DNA from: Membranipora membranacea
Lineage: Eukaryota > Bryozoa > Gymnolaemata > Cheilostomatida > Membraniporidae
Reading direction: 5' to 3'
DNA length: 64,000 nt
Assembly (NCBI GenBank): GCA_914767715.1
Contig: OU612075.1
Span: 11,472,001-11,536,000 of the forward strand
Part shown: positions 24,301 through 37,100 of the stretch, piece after piece
Position numbering within the stretch: the stretch's first letter is position 1
Layout: each line of letters starts with the position of its first letter
Position numbers and translations under genes: made by a program
The notes under the pieces: generated by a model
What the model was told of the DNA's origin: nothing
Databases searched by the model: none
The model's input: only the letters and a program-made list of their open reading frames with translations

Positions 24301-27300
24301 ATGATCTTTTTAAAGTGCCTTATGAATTGAAGTACATTGTTTCATAATAAAAAATGTGTAATTCAGATAAGTTGAATAGGAACCGTTCGTTTATATAGGT
24401 TACAGAGTTTTGTTGAGAAGATTATACTACCAAGCAACTTTCAATCTCCCCAGGTTAAAAACCAATATGATTCATTGCACCTCGGTAATGCTGCCAGCCT
24501 TAAACTAGCTTAACTAGACTCACCAGCAGTCGCTGCAAACTCTATGCAGCAGCACAGATTTAATGTAATAATGTCATATAATCTTGGTTTGTGTATTCAA
24601 CACATACAAATTAGCTAGGATAGAAGACCTAACCAGCTTATCGCCAAAAGATTCAATTATCAGTGAATTTAGTGCCAGTAATCTAATCGTGGCATCAGGC
24701 TTAACTTCATCATCATTTTCAAAACTCGAGCAAAGCTTTTATTGATCAAGGCCGATAACAATGATCAATATATTCTTTCTTACTAAAACGGCAGCAGCTA
24801 TAGCTGGGGAGAGAGGTGTGCAGAATATCGGCAGCACAATCGTCCTTGGCGTGTTTAAGTATCATTGAACGCGGACAAAATTTCCAGTATGTGTCATGAT
24901 TATGTGGCAAGTTTAGATGGGTCTTTGGTAACCAAAGTTGACTGAAGTATCTGGATGAAAGTAGGTTAATGCTACAGTTGCGGTTTTGTGGCCCTAGTGA
25001 CAAGTTAGCCAGCTGACTGGGTATGGTTCAATATCAAAAATATTATTGCTGAATTACCAGATCGGACATCAGTCGTGAGGTGCTAAAAACTGCTCAGGTT
25101 CAGAAAACAATTCTCCAAAAACTCAACCAGATTTTTTTATATTTTCAGTCCTGTTGCATAGCTCCCTCTCCATCCCACCCCCTTGCGATAAGGGTAAGAT
25201 GGGAGTTTTCACAAAGAAAAATTCGTGTTGCGCTGGTGAAATTTATAGCTAGCCAACATTTCCTCAGCCGCATAACTTTATATTAGCTCAGACTGAACTG
25301 GTTAAGTTAAACATAAAAGTGCGAGATTATCTAAAACAAACGATTTTGCAATAACTATAATACATTTTCTGTAATCCCACTTTTTATAGTGGGTTGTATG
25401 ACTGCATCAATATGCACTTAATTTTCCGCCTTCTTATTCCGATGGTTTCAAATGGTGTGAAGTATAAGCGGGATTTTCCATATTTTTGTTTGCGCATGAT
25501 AGATAAAAGGGTGTTTTGTTTGGCATGCTGTTTTTGATTTTGTTCTCTAGAAGGAAATTTGTTGCACTTGCAAGCTACGCAATCAATGAGAAATATATGG
25601 TCCAATTAATTGCAAATATTCCAGAAGAATAGGGTTCGAAAGCGGTAACTTTGCTCTTAGGTGCGGTTCAATACATCGTCAGCACCTAGAGGGGAAGCCT
25701 GGGAAAGTTCAGGGTCTATTTGTTTACTCCCAATGGGACAAGCCTTTTGGTAATACTTGAAAGGGTGAACTAAACACCAAGTGTCATATGTATACAACTT
25801 TGTTTTTCAGCTCGCCTCGGTCGCTTTGAGCCATACAGTTCTCCCGCAGCAGTGAAACCAAATCCTGCTATTTCCTTCTTGTGTTTTCCGCGAGGGACTT
25901 AACAAGTCAATGCTATTCGTGGCATTATGACACAGGGGCCATCTGTGCTGTTCCCAAGGCATCACTCCATTAGCTAATGGACTAACTATAAATAGTGATA
26001 TGTTTCAAAATCGGGTATCACTGACTTATTGGATGAGTTACCCCCCACACGTACTCACTGGGAGGTCACCAGGGTAATCTCATCTACTTGCTTACACCAG
26101 GGAGGGTGGGAGGGGGCATCCCACTCTCCCTGCTTGCACTTTACTCAGGAGGTTTTCCCTTATGGAGTTGTCTTACAGCAATATCTAATTAAAGCATCAG
26201 CTGGTTTCAAGCAGAGAATTCAGTTGTAACTTTTTGTGAGGCAAACATTTTTTTGTTGGCCTTGTTCAATGATCCTGTCAAGTGTTATGTTATTCACCTT
26301 TGCTGTTACTTTGCCTCATTAACACTCACTCAGCAGGGGTTTGGGAATTTAGACAATAACTTTCCCCTACTGCTAAATGACTATGTAAATAAGTTTTATT
26401 CTTTCGCTCATCTAAGATTTACAATAATGATCATTATCTATAACAAAATCGTTACAATCAGTGCCTTTTGACAACTGATCTTTTGTCTCTCTCTTTTCAT
26501 GCTCGTTCAGACAGAATAAGAATCCATCGATCCTTGATCCGTTTTTGCATACTGGGCCAGGATGTCGCTGTTGGTTTAACCTCTCCCACTGTCAATAAAC
26601 ACAGCGGCAGCATTTTTCTTGGAGGGGGTTCAATATACATGATATAGTATTGATCAATAGCATCATTAGTGTGGGTATGAGCAATCACTTACACAATCTT
26701 CACTTTATATCGTGTCGTCGCATTCCTGTGAATAGCAAGAACTTTTAAGAGGATTCCATTCGATCCTTTCGAACTGTTTGTTTGAATTTCATTGCAGCTG
26801 ATCACAGAAAACGCCAGGGAAGGATGCATCGGTGCACCAGTAGTAGTCTGAGATTTCCCTAAGATAAGCAGGTGCGTAAACTAACTGTGTTGTGAAATAG
26901 TGGAAGCGCTCAGTACCTAGACCTGCTGGCTCTCGTACTGGACTAAGGTATAAGCTCCTGCAAAATGTGAGACATCTTGTGAAAATTCTTTAGGATCCTT
27001 AAAACCCGGTGTGAAGGAAACCTTTTCCTTATTTTTCCTTTAAAATGAGCAAAGCATAGACGTCACCAGGTCTATATCAGTAAGTAAATTTTCCACTTCT
27101 CCACGTTATTAAGAATTGTAATAATAGAATTACAATTCGACAATGGAAATCTTCTAATTAGCCTTGACAATTCTCTCATCATAGACGTTGGAATGAGACG
27201 TCTGAAGTTTCAGAGCTGAAACTTTCCAGTTGATGAAGCTATTGTATCAATTTCTACAATATTTGAATTTCCGAATGGGATCAAAAATTTGTTAGTGTAG

Positions 27301-29300
27301 TGACATTTCTCTCTGTGATGAACAATCTATTTTTACGTTTTTTGATCAACGAAGAATGTAAAAAAATGGATGCCTCGGCTGTGGCTCATAATTTAATGTC
27401 ATTTACCATATGATAATCATTGTATAGCATAACAATCTCTACGTCTCACCTTGGTAGAGAGGCCCGTAGTTCCAGGGTAGGCAGGGAGGTGTTGCCTCCC
27501 CTGGAACTATTTCGTCTCAGAATCAGGTCATTTACGACTGCCATTTACCATTTTTATAAAGTACGTTACTGGCTGGAGCTTAGCCCAAGATTCCACAGGA
27601 GAAACTTACAGCATTCCATCAAGTGTTACTTAGGGCCGTCAAAGATTTTTTCTAAACTGTGGTCCTGGTATTTATAGATGCTATGATAAACCAGATCCCA
27701 GTCTCCTTATGATTCACTTATTTGAATGCTGTACCCATGTCTATGGCTGTGCCTTTCAGGTTACAATCCTACTTATATCAGTAACCATCTGGAGGTATAA
27801 TCACACAGACATCCCCCACAAAGAGGATTAAAACCAATCTCCACATTACAATGTAAGTGAACTAGCCTGAGATTTGAGATTTGATTTTATTTCATTCAGT
27901 GGTCATCAACGACGATGGTATTGAGTGAAATGCCATGGTGTGGCATGTGTGGTGGAAAAGTTTTAAAAAAGCAACTAAAAAGTTATTCCTTGTATATCAG
28001 TCTGTTGGTGCTGTTGCTGTCATTCCGCGGCTGTCTGGAGGGGAGGCTTATGTGGTTGTAATGGCTACTTTCTTGTGCTATGCTATGCTATGCTGGCATT
28101 TTGGCATCTAGCCTTTTTATGGGAATCTGAATTGTTGTAAATCGGAAATTCGATTGAGCAAATTATAGAGGAGTAAATAATAACTGGAATTTAGTTTGAG
28201 CGTATATAAAGTAATGAGGTTAAATAAATGTTAGCTAGCAATAAATTTCACTATTTCAAGCCTACGAGAATCAGCTAAGATTACACCCGGTTTCTTGCTA
28301 TAATAGAATACATTCAAATTACCAATGAATGCTTGGCCCAGCCAGGCTGCTTATGGTCGAAGGCACAAGTTCGGAGAGATCAAACTTAAACAGTGCAGTA
28401 TTCTTTGTCGATTTTTCTCGCCTGCGACAGGGGGCAACCCTAAAATCTCGGAGGAAATATCTGCCTATGACACCCAAAGGGTTAATGCTTTTGATGTTGC
28501 AGGGTATCAGACCTCAACTGTACATTTATGCTTGTATGTTCTGGTCAGGTTGCTTTCTTTCTGTATTGCGATTCTTTAACACATCCTTGACTGGCTAACA
28601 GTAACAGGTGTCTGCTGACTATTGTCCTTTATTGCTGCTTCGCTGGTCAATTAGCAGGAACAAGTTCATTAAAAATTAAAGTGTATCACCTTACTGAACC
28701 GATGGATTGCACACGCCAAGGTGCGGTTATTGCCTTATTTATTGATTTGTTATTCATCCCATAGAAAATATGCAGCCTTTTGATATAGCTTCTTACTTTT
28801 GTGTTATCGAGGTAATTATTTTAGCGATATCTTACATTGTCGATTAGTTGTTTTCTAAAAAATTGAGATGACAACTCACGGAATTATCTTTTGGTGTGGG
28901 TTTATAGCCATTCTTGGATAATAAGCCAACTATCAGATTTGCACCATGTGAAAGGGTTGAGTTTCTATGCTAGTTGATTTGCTAGACTATGTATCTAAGA
29001 TAGTTGTTATTTTGTTACTTGTTATCTATTTTATCAGCAAGTAATCTTCTACCCTTCTGATAACATCAAATCAATTTAATTTGTTATGAAGTTTTTGAGT
29101 TGCCAGATACAACCTACTGGGGGTTAACCCAACTTTACAATAATAACTGATACCAGATATATGTACAGGTACAATATATACCCGGTCATTGATATTTATC
29201 TCAACAAGGCCGTGTAGTAGGTCTGGCAAAATGGTCTGATGGAATTCTATATCGTAACTTTGTTGAAAACTTCGACTACTAGCCATAGTTGGGCCGAAGA
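21377..29300. other. Gene-poor stretch
   Basis: AT-rich sequence without a gene I can support. It contains a partial hAT-like copy (27461-27512), a member of the TATATAAAGTAATG repeat family (28190-28275) and a pair of overlapping open frames at 28325-28598. Single ORFs of 60-85 codons elsewhere lack splice context and recognisable motifs. Confidence 0.35.
28325..28598 (+). other. Two overlapping open frames, 84 and 89 codons
   Basis: Two plus-strand frames, 28325-28579 and 28329-28598, are open together for about 250 bases, in a local patch of higher GC. Frame 2 ends hydrophobic (YIYACMFWSGCFLSVLRFF). Frame 1 has a mixed, exon-like composition (GNPKISEEISAYDTQRVNAF). At most one is likely real. 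I recognise neither. Confidence 0.15.
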
Positions 29301-29301
29301 T

Positions 29302-29474
29302 TCGTCATCGTTCTATTGGCTATCGATCTTTGGTCACCTATCGCTTGACAAGATGGAGGAAAAGAAGGCCGTTGTTTATCATATTAATGTCATTTATGGT
29401 ATGATCAGCTCATGGCCCTGGATGAGAAACCAGGCGAAGGTGAACAAAAATCGATAGCCGACAACGATAACACA
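29302..29474. repeat. Fold-back element
   Basis: Left arm 29302-29345 and right arm 29428-29474 pair with moderate identity around GGCTATCGAT and ATCGATAGCC, separated by about 80 bases. A small non-autonomous element is likely. No target duplication was seen. Confidence 0.55.
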
Positions 29475-30816
29475 ATCTTTGAGTCAACTATCAAATGACT
29501 AACGGTCATAGTTTTATCAATCTACTAAACTGCACATCCTAGTTGAAATAAATATCAATTATATGTTGATGCCGAGGAGTGTTTGGAAAAAAGGAATGGA
29601 GTAATGAACCAATAGTTACTATTGTTTAAAAGTTACCCAGCCAGAGCTCGATGCAGAATTTTAAAAACACTCTTACAGTTGGGAGTTGTCAACCCATGGT
29701 ATATCCATTCCACTATCAACCACATCCCATTGGTTGGTTGGTTGCTTGGTTGGAATGCCAACAAGCAATACTGGACCAAATTGTGTGCATTTAAACTATA
29801 GAGATGCATATCAAATGAATTTGAAACTTGCACTGAACATTGATGTCATGGACAGCCACTTTGTTGTCAATCTATAAAATAAGTTGGTCAGCACACCATT
29901 GCCAGCTTCCATGTTCCCTAACAATTAACAGCAAGGGATCCCACGTTTCCGCAAACCATAAACAATTCATCTTGCAAAATGTGACAACCGAGTTTTGGTA
30001 TTTTACTGACGTATATAATAATATATTGGATGTCATAGGTTGTCTTCGCAATGTCCGGCAGCGCAATTTTCACTTTCCAAATCATTATTACGATATTGTC
30101 GTTATGTCATATAAAATTTTGTGTCTGTTCTTAATATTGATTTTAACAGTTTTACCTTAAATCAATTAACTTAATAATTCATAGCATTAAAAAGCTGTCT
30201 CCGTTTAGTTAAGTATCTTAAAGTCTTTTACCTTTTAGGCCTTTGCACTTCACCTTATGGGAGTGCATTTACCGAACTTTCAAACAATGACTGAAGTTTT
30301 TGGGTAGAAACTAAAGAGCTACCATTGTTCAGACATGAGGGTTGGAAATTTGTAGCTGGCAATTCAACATCCATCAGATAGAGTTCAGCATAACCAGGCT
30401 TATTTCGCCTCAATTCAATACAATCGCATTTTCTCGCAAATTTGTTTGGGGTATATTGCCCTGAGGCAAAACCAGAAGAAAATACTAACTATTTGAGAGT
30501 AAAGTTGCATGATTCACACAAACATTTATCCAAAGTTGCCAAAAATAACCTATCTTGGCAGTGCCAAAACCTAGTGGTATACAAGAGTTTATACAACTGA
30601 TAAATAATTCAGCCAGGCCTAAGACTGTCCAATAAAATTAAAATACTATGATGTTGCAGCTGGGAGTTTCAGTCGCGAGCTTGCCAATGCGTCTTCGACA
30701 ACGGCTTCCAGATCATACCGACCAAATCTTGAAGAGTAAAAATAACTTTTGGGCTTTGACGTTAACTCATGTTGAGACATTACTAAGATTAGGGTACATT
30801 ATGCTGCAGGTAATTA

Positions 30817-31165
30817 GGGAAATCATGATGCTAATATAAGATAAAACAAAGATTAACATTAAGAGCAAAAAACATCAACTTTTTAGATGCGTATTATGCA
30901 ACAGATATGTACATATTGATGCCTATGAGGGAAATCATAATGCTAATATATGATTAAAAACAAAGATTGACATAAAAAGTGTGAAAAATCCATCGTAACG
31001 AAAGCGTATTACGCAAAGAATTAAACACATTAATGGCTGTTGCAGAAAGCATTATGCTAAAATATGAAGAAAAAATACAGATTAGCATTAGGAGTATAAA
31101 AAGTCCATCCTTACAAATGCATATTACATAAGGAATTAGCTCATTGATAGCTGCCGGTTGTTGAG
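30817..31165. repeat. Degenerate tandem repeat, about 112-bp period, three copies
   Basis: Copies begin near 30817, 30928 and 31044, each with a (G)AAA(T/G)CAT(A/G)ATGCTAA start, an ACA(A/G)ATTA-type middle and an ATTA(T/C)(G/A)CA block. Divergence between copies is substantial, so it is an old array. Confidence 0.6.
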
Positions 31166-33364
31166 ATCATATGGCATTGTTAATTGCAATTTGCATGATA
31201 TATGTCGATTGGTACACGAGTGAACACTGGAAGAGGTGAGCAACGGGTCAGCTTATTTCAACCATTGTCCGAAATTCTGGAGCCCATTTAATAGCGCTAC
31301 AGGGGCAGGACGTTACCCCCTCTCAAATCATCACGCAGTGACACGGGATCATTGGCTAAATTGAGTAGTTGCTGCCTCACACAACAACACATAATAACGA
31401 TGTACATACCATACACACGTATACTCATGCATACTTGGTGGAACAAGTTATCGAGTATTAGCCTTGCTGTATTGTTTCAATATGTCTTGAGTGCCCTTTT
31501 CAAATAATTGCCTTATTTCACGGCCAGTAAAATAAATGTGCACATTGTAAATTATTTATCTCGCGTACGTCAACTAGGCGGGCGGGTAGGAGAGAAGATT
31601 GCCTTTGAGTTAAGGTCTTGATGATGCGGCAATTTTAATCTGCTGCCTTTGATTAACACCATCGCTGCCGCTGTACAGATACTGCTGCCAATACCTGTAT
31701 ATACTCATTACCCTAAGTAATAGCGCTGTTTTGTTAGGGGCATTGCACGGATTATTGGCACACAGTTTGAGAACTTGGGATATACTCATTAGCCTCGGTG
31801 CTAGCTCTGTTTTGTTAGGGGGCGTTGCAATGATTATTGGCATACAGTTTGAGAACTGGGGCTATGATATATATACACACATTTGCTGCTTTCTGAGGTA
31901 TCTGCACTGGCTAGCCTCCTTTACACAAGAGGTGCAACCCTAATCTCAGGTCTTCAACTTCTAATCAAAGGTTTAATCTCCGACTAATACTACGTCTAAT
32001 ACTACGCATTACCAGCTGGGTTTGTAGAGACGTTCTTAGCTAAAAAGTTTCAAGGAGTATTAGGAGACTTAACCTGGCGCGCTCACATTGTCGAAAGTTG
32101 TAAGTTTTCCATGTAATATAATTCTTCATGGGATTGGTATGCATCAAGGTTTCTTCGTATTGTTTGCGAGCATTTTGATTGTAATGTCTCAGTTCTCTAG
32201 TGTCGAGTCTTTGCCTTGAAAGTTTTAGTTGTTTCTGCCTAGTAGTGAAAACTACAAAATGGATGTCCGAGCAGTATAGCTGGCTACCATATGAAGCAGA
32301 TCGTTTCAAAACATCTGGTAGTGCTATAAATTTAAGAAAATAATTTATTACATTCCTCAAATAAAATCTGGAGTTATGCTAAAAATGTTTATCAAATGAT
32401 AAAATAGAAAATCCCACGTTTCAATCAACAGATAAAACAATCGATCAAATATGTGTCACTTGTCTGTCAATCGTTTTACTTGCAGCTTGTATTTGTTAAA
32501 AAACTTAAATTTAAATGGTGTTGCAATCAAAGTTCTTATCTGGTGACACTAAATTCGGAGAATATTGGAGATGGTTTCTAAAATCCAAATTCTTCATGTC
32601 AAATGTTGATGTATGCCATTCTGCCATAAACACCCATAAACAATGTTCACACTGTAGTTACCAAATTTCTTCGAAACAAAAGAATTGATTCACCAATTGT
32701 AGACGAAAAAGGGGTGTATTAGTACCCCTAAGTACCCTAGACACATCTCTCCCTCGCGGTGAATATAAGAGATATGATATTATATATATCATTTTATTCA
32801 ATTATATGTAAAAGTTATTGATGGTATTAAAATCAACCCAAAATCAATTTTCAAGAGACATAATCATTCATTGAAATATTGGGGCACACATAATCTACTA
32901 CGCCCCTGCCTAGCAAGGGTAGATCAATATATTTAAGCCAGGGTTGAAGGTGTTTAGTGCATTAATAGCTTTAGGCTTAAATCTTGCATTGTTGTGATTT
33001 CTCAAATCAATTTTTTGAAAAATATTATCATAGCTCATTAAAGGCTTCATTTTAACACTTAAACTTTTGTTCAGCTATTTCAATAATAGTACTAATTGGT
33101 TTGTAAGAGAGGGAGCGAGACGTATTGAGCATAGCTCAGTCCTACATAAAGATTGCTGTGACAAGCCCAGCAGACACAATCACATCTTGGATTACTGAGC
33201 TCTTCATAGCAGTTGTGACTTCACTGTATGGTTAGCTCAAAAGAAGTTTACCAGATTAAGTACGTGTTTTGATAATAAACTTTCTTGTACAAAAAAAATG
33301 TTTATCAATTTAACAATTTAGCATTTGGTTAACCTGAAAAGTTTCGTGCAATTTAAGCTGTTGC
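31166..33364. other. Non-coding stretch with an 81-bp duplication
   Basis: A two-copy 81-bp tandem duplication (31700-31861) is listed separately. The remainder shows no credible exon on either strand. Confidence 0.35.
31700..31861. repeat. Two-copy tandem duplication, 81-bp period
   Basis: Both copies begin TATACTCATTA and contain CTGTTTTGTTAGGGG and ATTATTGGCA(C/T)ACAGTTTGAGAAC. The period is a multiple of three, and the minus strand is open across both copies (77 codons, 31610-31843), so that frame shows a 27-residue repeat. There is no other sign that it is translated. Confidence 0.75.
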
Positions 33365-34192
33365 ATGAAAAGTCAGAATCATGGAGACTCAAATCCTCTT
33401 GTTTGCTCGATTGGTTCGCTTCTATTTTCGGAGAGACTTGTTGATACAAAGAATCTAGCAGTTTGGCTCGAGGCAACGTTCAGGTTAATTTCTCTACTCT
33501 CCGACGTTACGTTATTCGGTGAAAGCTTTCTGTCAGCGCACAGGTAAAGCAATCTTAGCTTATCGCGTAAAATGGTGATACAGTGATCGTAAACATGACT
33601 TAGAGAAAGTAGTACAGCGAGGCAGTAAATATTTTATCAGTGGAAAGTCTTTTGGGTCAATTTATCAAACTGACCAACTTGACTGTGGAAAGTTTGCGTA
33701 ATAAATCGGAAACAAGTCCTTAATCTCTACCGGATTTTTAAAAATATAAAATCTGCAAACATTATTAATACAAACTTTTCCATGCTTTCCTATTATTAAG
33801 GATGAAAAATTATCTCATGTTTTATAGAAGTGTATAGCCGGTAAAGCCCAAAGTAGCACATCTCTGGTTTTCCATTTGCGTCAGCTAGTTTCCCTGTATC
33901 ACTGAATCATGTTTTGTTTTGATATTTTGTATGTAACACTCACTCATTTATTATACTTCTATAAAAACCGAATGGCTGTTATGTGTGATGAAAACTGACA
34001 TCACAACTGACAATGTCATGACTTGAGCACCTTGCTAGAGTAGTCACACTCCTTGCAGCTGCCTATTTATAAGGGTTTAACACATGTTCTTTTGTTTTTT
34101 TATAGATGACACGCAAGTGCAAACTTTCTGCAACTTGACAACTTCTTCTGCTAAAATTGGTTGTTAAAAATCTATATTAGGATATTGCTAAG
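33365..34192 (+). other. Possible 5' UTR exon and intron of the cholinesterase gene
   Basis: A donor (CACAG, then GTAAAG, exon end 33543) and a strong acceptor (pyrimidine run, then TATAG, ending 34105) could splice a leader exon to 34106. The cholinesterase ATG is then 87 bases into the second exon, after a short upstream ATG frame at 34106. This is inferred from splice signals only. Confidence 0.35.
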
Positions 34193-37100
34193 ATGCGGAC
34201 CGGATATTGTAACTCCGCATTGCTATTGCTCTGGACTTTATTCATCGAATTCACAACACGCATCACTTGCTCCGAGGACCCAACTCTTATAAGATTGCAT
34301 AAGGGATGGGTGCATGGAAACCGACACAATGTCAACGGAGGAACCATTGGTAAGTCAAATAGTTTTCCATGGTGCTCAAATGGTAGGCAGTACGCGGTAA
34401 GCAAACGCTTGGCATTTTATCATGTGCTTACCTTGAAAAAAGACTTTTCAAGCGTCCAAATACTCAAACATATTATCTCTATCTCTGTTTTACATAGGAC
34501 TGCCGCATTTCCTAACTTTGGGCTCGGAGTAGGTTTGGGGGTGGGGTGGCCCCACCCACCATAAGCCCAAAGTTAGGAAATGCGGCAGTCCTATGGTGTT
34601 TTATGTCCTAATAAGCTTACAACTTATATTGATGCAAGTATTGAAGGATTTCAGCTCAAGGCTACACCTGCTAGGATTAATTGATTGAAAATTAAGAGCA
34701 AATCAGGTTTCAGACAAATTGCTCAAATTTTACAATCCTTTATCTTCAAAGTGGATTAAAACTAATTTCGATGTCTTGAAAGTTCTTCGATGAGATTATT
34801 ACTTGCCCAGTGGTACTAGAGAACTCCTTACATGCTTTATCGAGTATTGCCAGGAGGTCCAGTTGTGTCCATAGCCCCTAATTTACAAATACCCTGAACC
34901 ACTTCAAATGCTCATTTGCTCCAGCCCGGGGCCGGAAACTGTTTTGCTATGCTTTCGAGTTCAATCCTAGCCATGTTAAATTGATGTCCCGGTTGCCAAT
35001 TTCTGCATCTAGTGGCAAGAAAGATAGTAATTTGTGTGATGACACCTCAAATTATGACTAATATCTCGCAGTCTCACAAGTTCTCAGATGCCCATGTCTA
35101 GACTAGGAATTCTTTGCAATGCTTTATCAAGAGACCTCAAAGGCATGTTGATTTCAGGCTATATAGCAAATGTAATTTCTTTCAAAACAGTGGGTAGCCA
35201 TTCTGCTAGCTTCAAGTTCAATTAGGGAATGCCATCAGACCCTGTCATGTACATCCTCGTGTTCCGAACCCCAACGGCTCATGACAGACTCTTTTAAAAC
35301 AATTACTTATTGCTTTCTATTTTTTTAAGTTCATGAGTACCTTGGAATCCCAATGGGCAAACCACCTGTTGGAGAAAAACGATACAAACGGCCCGAAGCT
35401 GTAGATCCCTGGATGGGATCCCATAATGCAACACAGAGATCTGCAGCCTGCTACAATGTACTAGACACTCTTTTTGGGTCAGGTGAGTATTCTAACGGTT
35501 TCATCGCATATAGACTAGCCTTCTCACGCGGCTACTTTTTTTGGTTTGGGGATAAAAAACCAAAAAAAGGAGCCGCGTGACATAACATAGGTAGTTTGGG
35601 ATGCCTCTTTGTTAGCTAGCACTAAAATTTGGATAGCTGAGATGGGAGTCTATATAAATTATGGAGGGTGAGTTATTAAGCTATTTATAGCTGTTGTGAA
35701 ATAGCGATAATTTCTTCCTGCGAACACCTAGATCAAGTTTAACCCGATTGCCTGCATTCCAGTTGAAAAATTAGCATTGTCATGGTTTTATCGTTATCAG
35801 ATGATTATTAATTTAACACTATCACCATCCCAAACACCAATCTCCATCTCTATCGTTTTAGAGTTCCTCGGCTCAAATATGTGGAATCCTCTGGAAGAAA
35901 TGAGTGAGGACTGTTTATATATCAACGCGTGGGTGCCAAACCCCGACGATAGGACAAGCAAACGTGCCATCTTAGTGTGGATTTACGGTGGGGGCTTCTA
36001 TAGCGGCAGTTCCACTTTGGACATTTATGATGGAAGGTATTTAGCAGCCTCCCAAAATGTAATAGTCATCTCAATGCAGTATCGACTTGGAATACTGGGC
36101 TTTCTCAACTTGGAGAGCGAAGATGCTCCAGGCAATATGGGATTATTGGATCAAGTTATGGGGCTACAGTGGACACAAGACAATGCCGAATACTTGAACG
36201 GTGATAAAAACAATGTGACTATATCGGGCGAGAGTGCCGGGGCGGTGTCCGTGAGCCTACATCTAATCTCTCCTCTCAGCCGAGATCTGTACAATAGGGC
36301 TATACTTCAAAGCGGTTCCTCCACAGCTGATTGGACTATTATGAGCAGAGAGAGCTCGTGGATGAGATTAAACAAGACTAGTAAGTTTGTAGGCTGCCCT
36401 ACTGAAACAACGCACGTCCCCACTCTTATGAAGTGCCTTCGACAGAAACCAGCTAAGGAAGTGTTTGATGGCACCTGGGCACCTGATGGACCTATACAAT
36501 TCAGCTGGCTTCCCTCCATTGACTATCACTTTCTCTATGAAATGCCAGAGGTTTCACTTAAAAATGGAGACTTCAAGAAATGTCCAATTCTAATAGGCTC
36601 AAATGCTAACGAAGGCTCATGGTTTATTGTTTATGAGCTGTACGAAAGCTTTGGGCGTAACGCCGCATCACGTGAAATCAACTTCACGATACCCCACGAC
36701 AATCACTCTGAAAACATGGACAAATGTTTCCGCTACTATCCGCAGTGGAACACTCGCATGAATCAATTCGGTAAAGACGCCATCACATTCCGATACACTG
36801 ACTGGCGCAATAAGGACGATACAGTTCTCAACCGACACAACCTTGACCAGGCTATTGGTGACTACCACTTTTTATGCCCCGTCAATAAATTTGCCCAATA
36901 CTACATCAAATGGGACTTGCCTGTCTATTCGTACCACTTTACTCATAGATCAACACAGAACCCATGGGGTGAATGGATGGGGGTCATGCACGGAGACGAG
37001 ATTATGTTCATGTTCGGCCTGCCGATCCGACCTAACAGCGGATATGATGAAGACGAGAAGTTACTTAGCGAGCACATGATGAAACTGTGGGCAGATTTCT

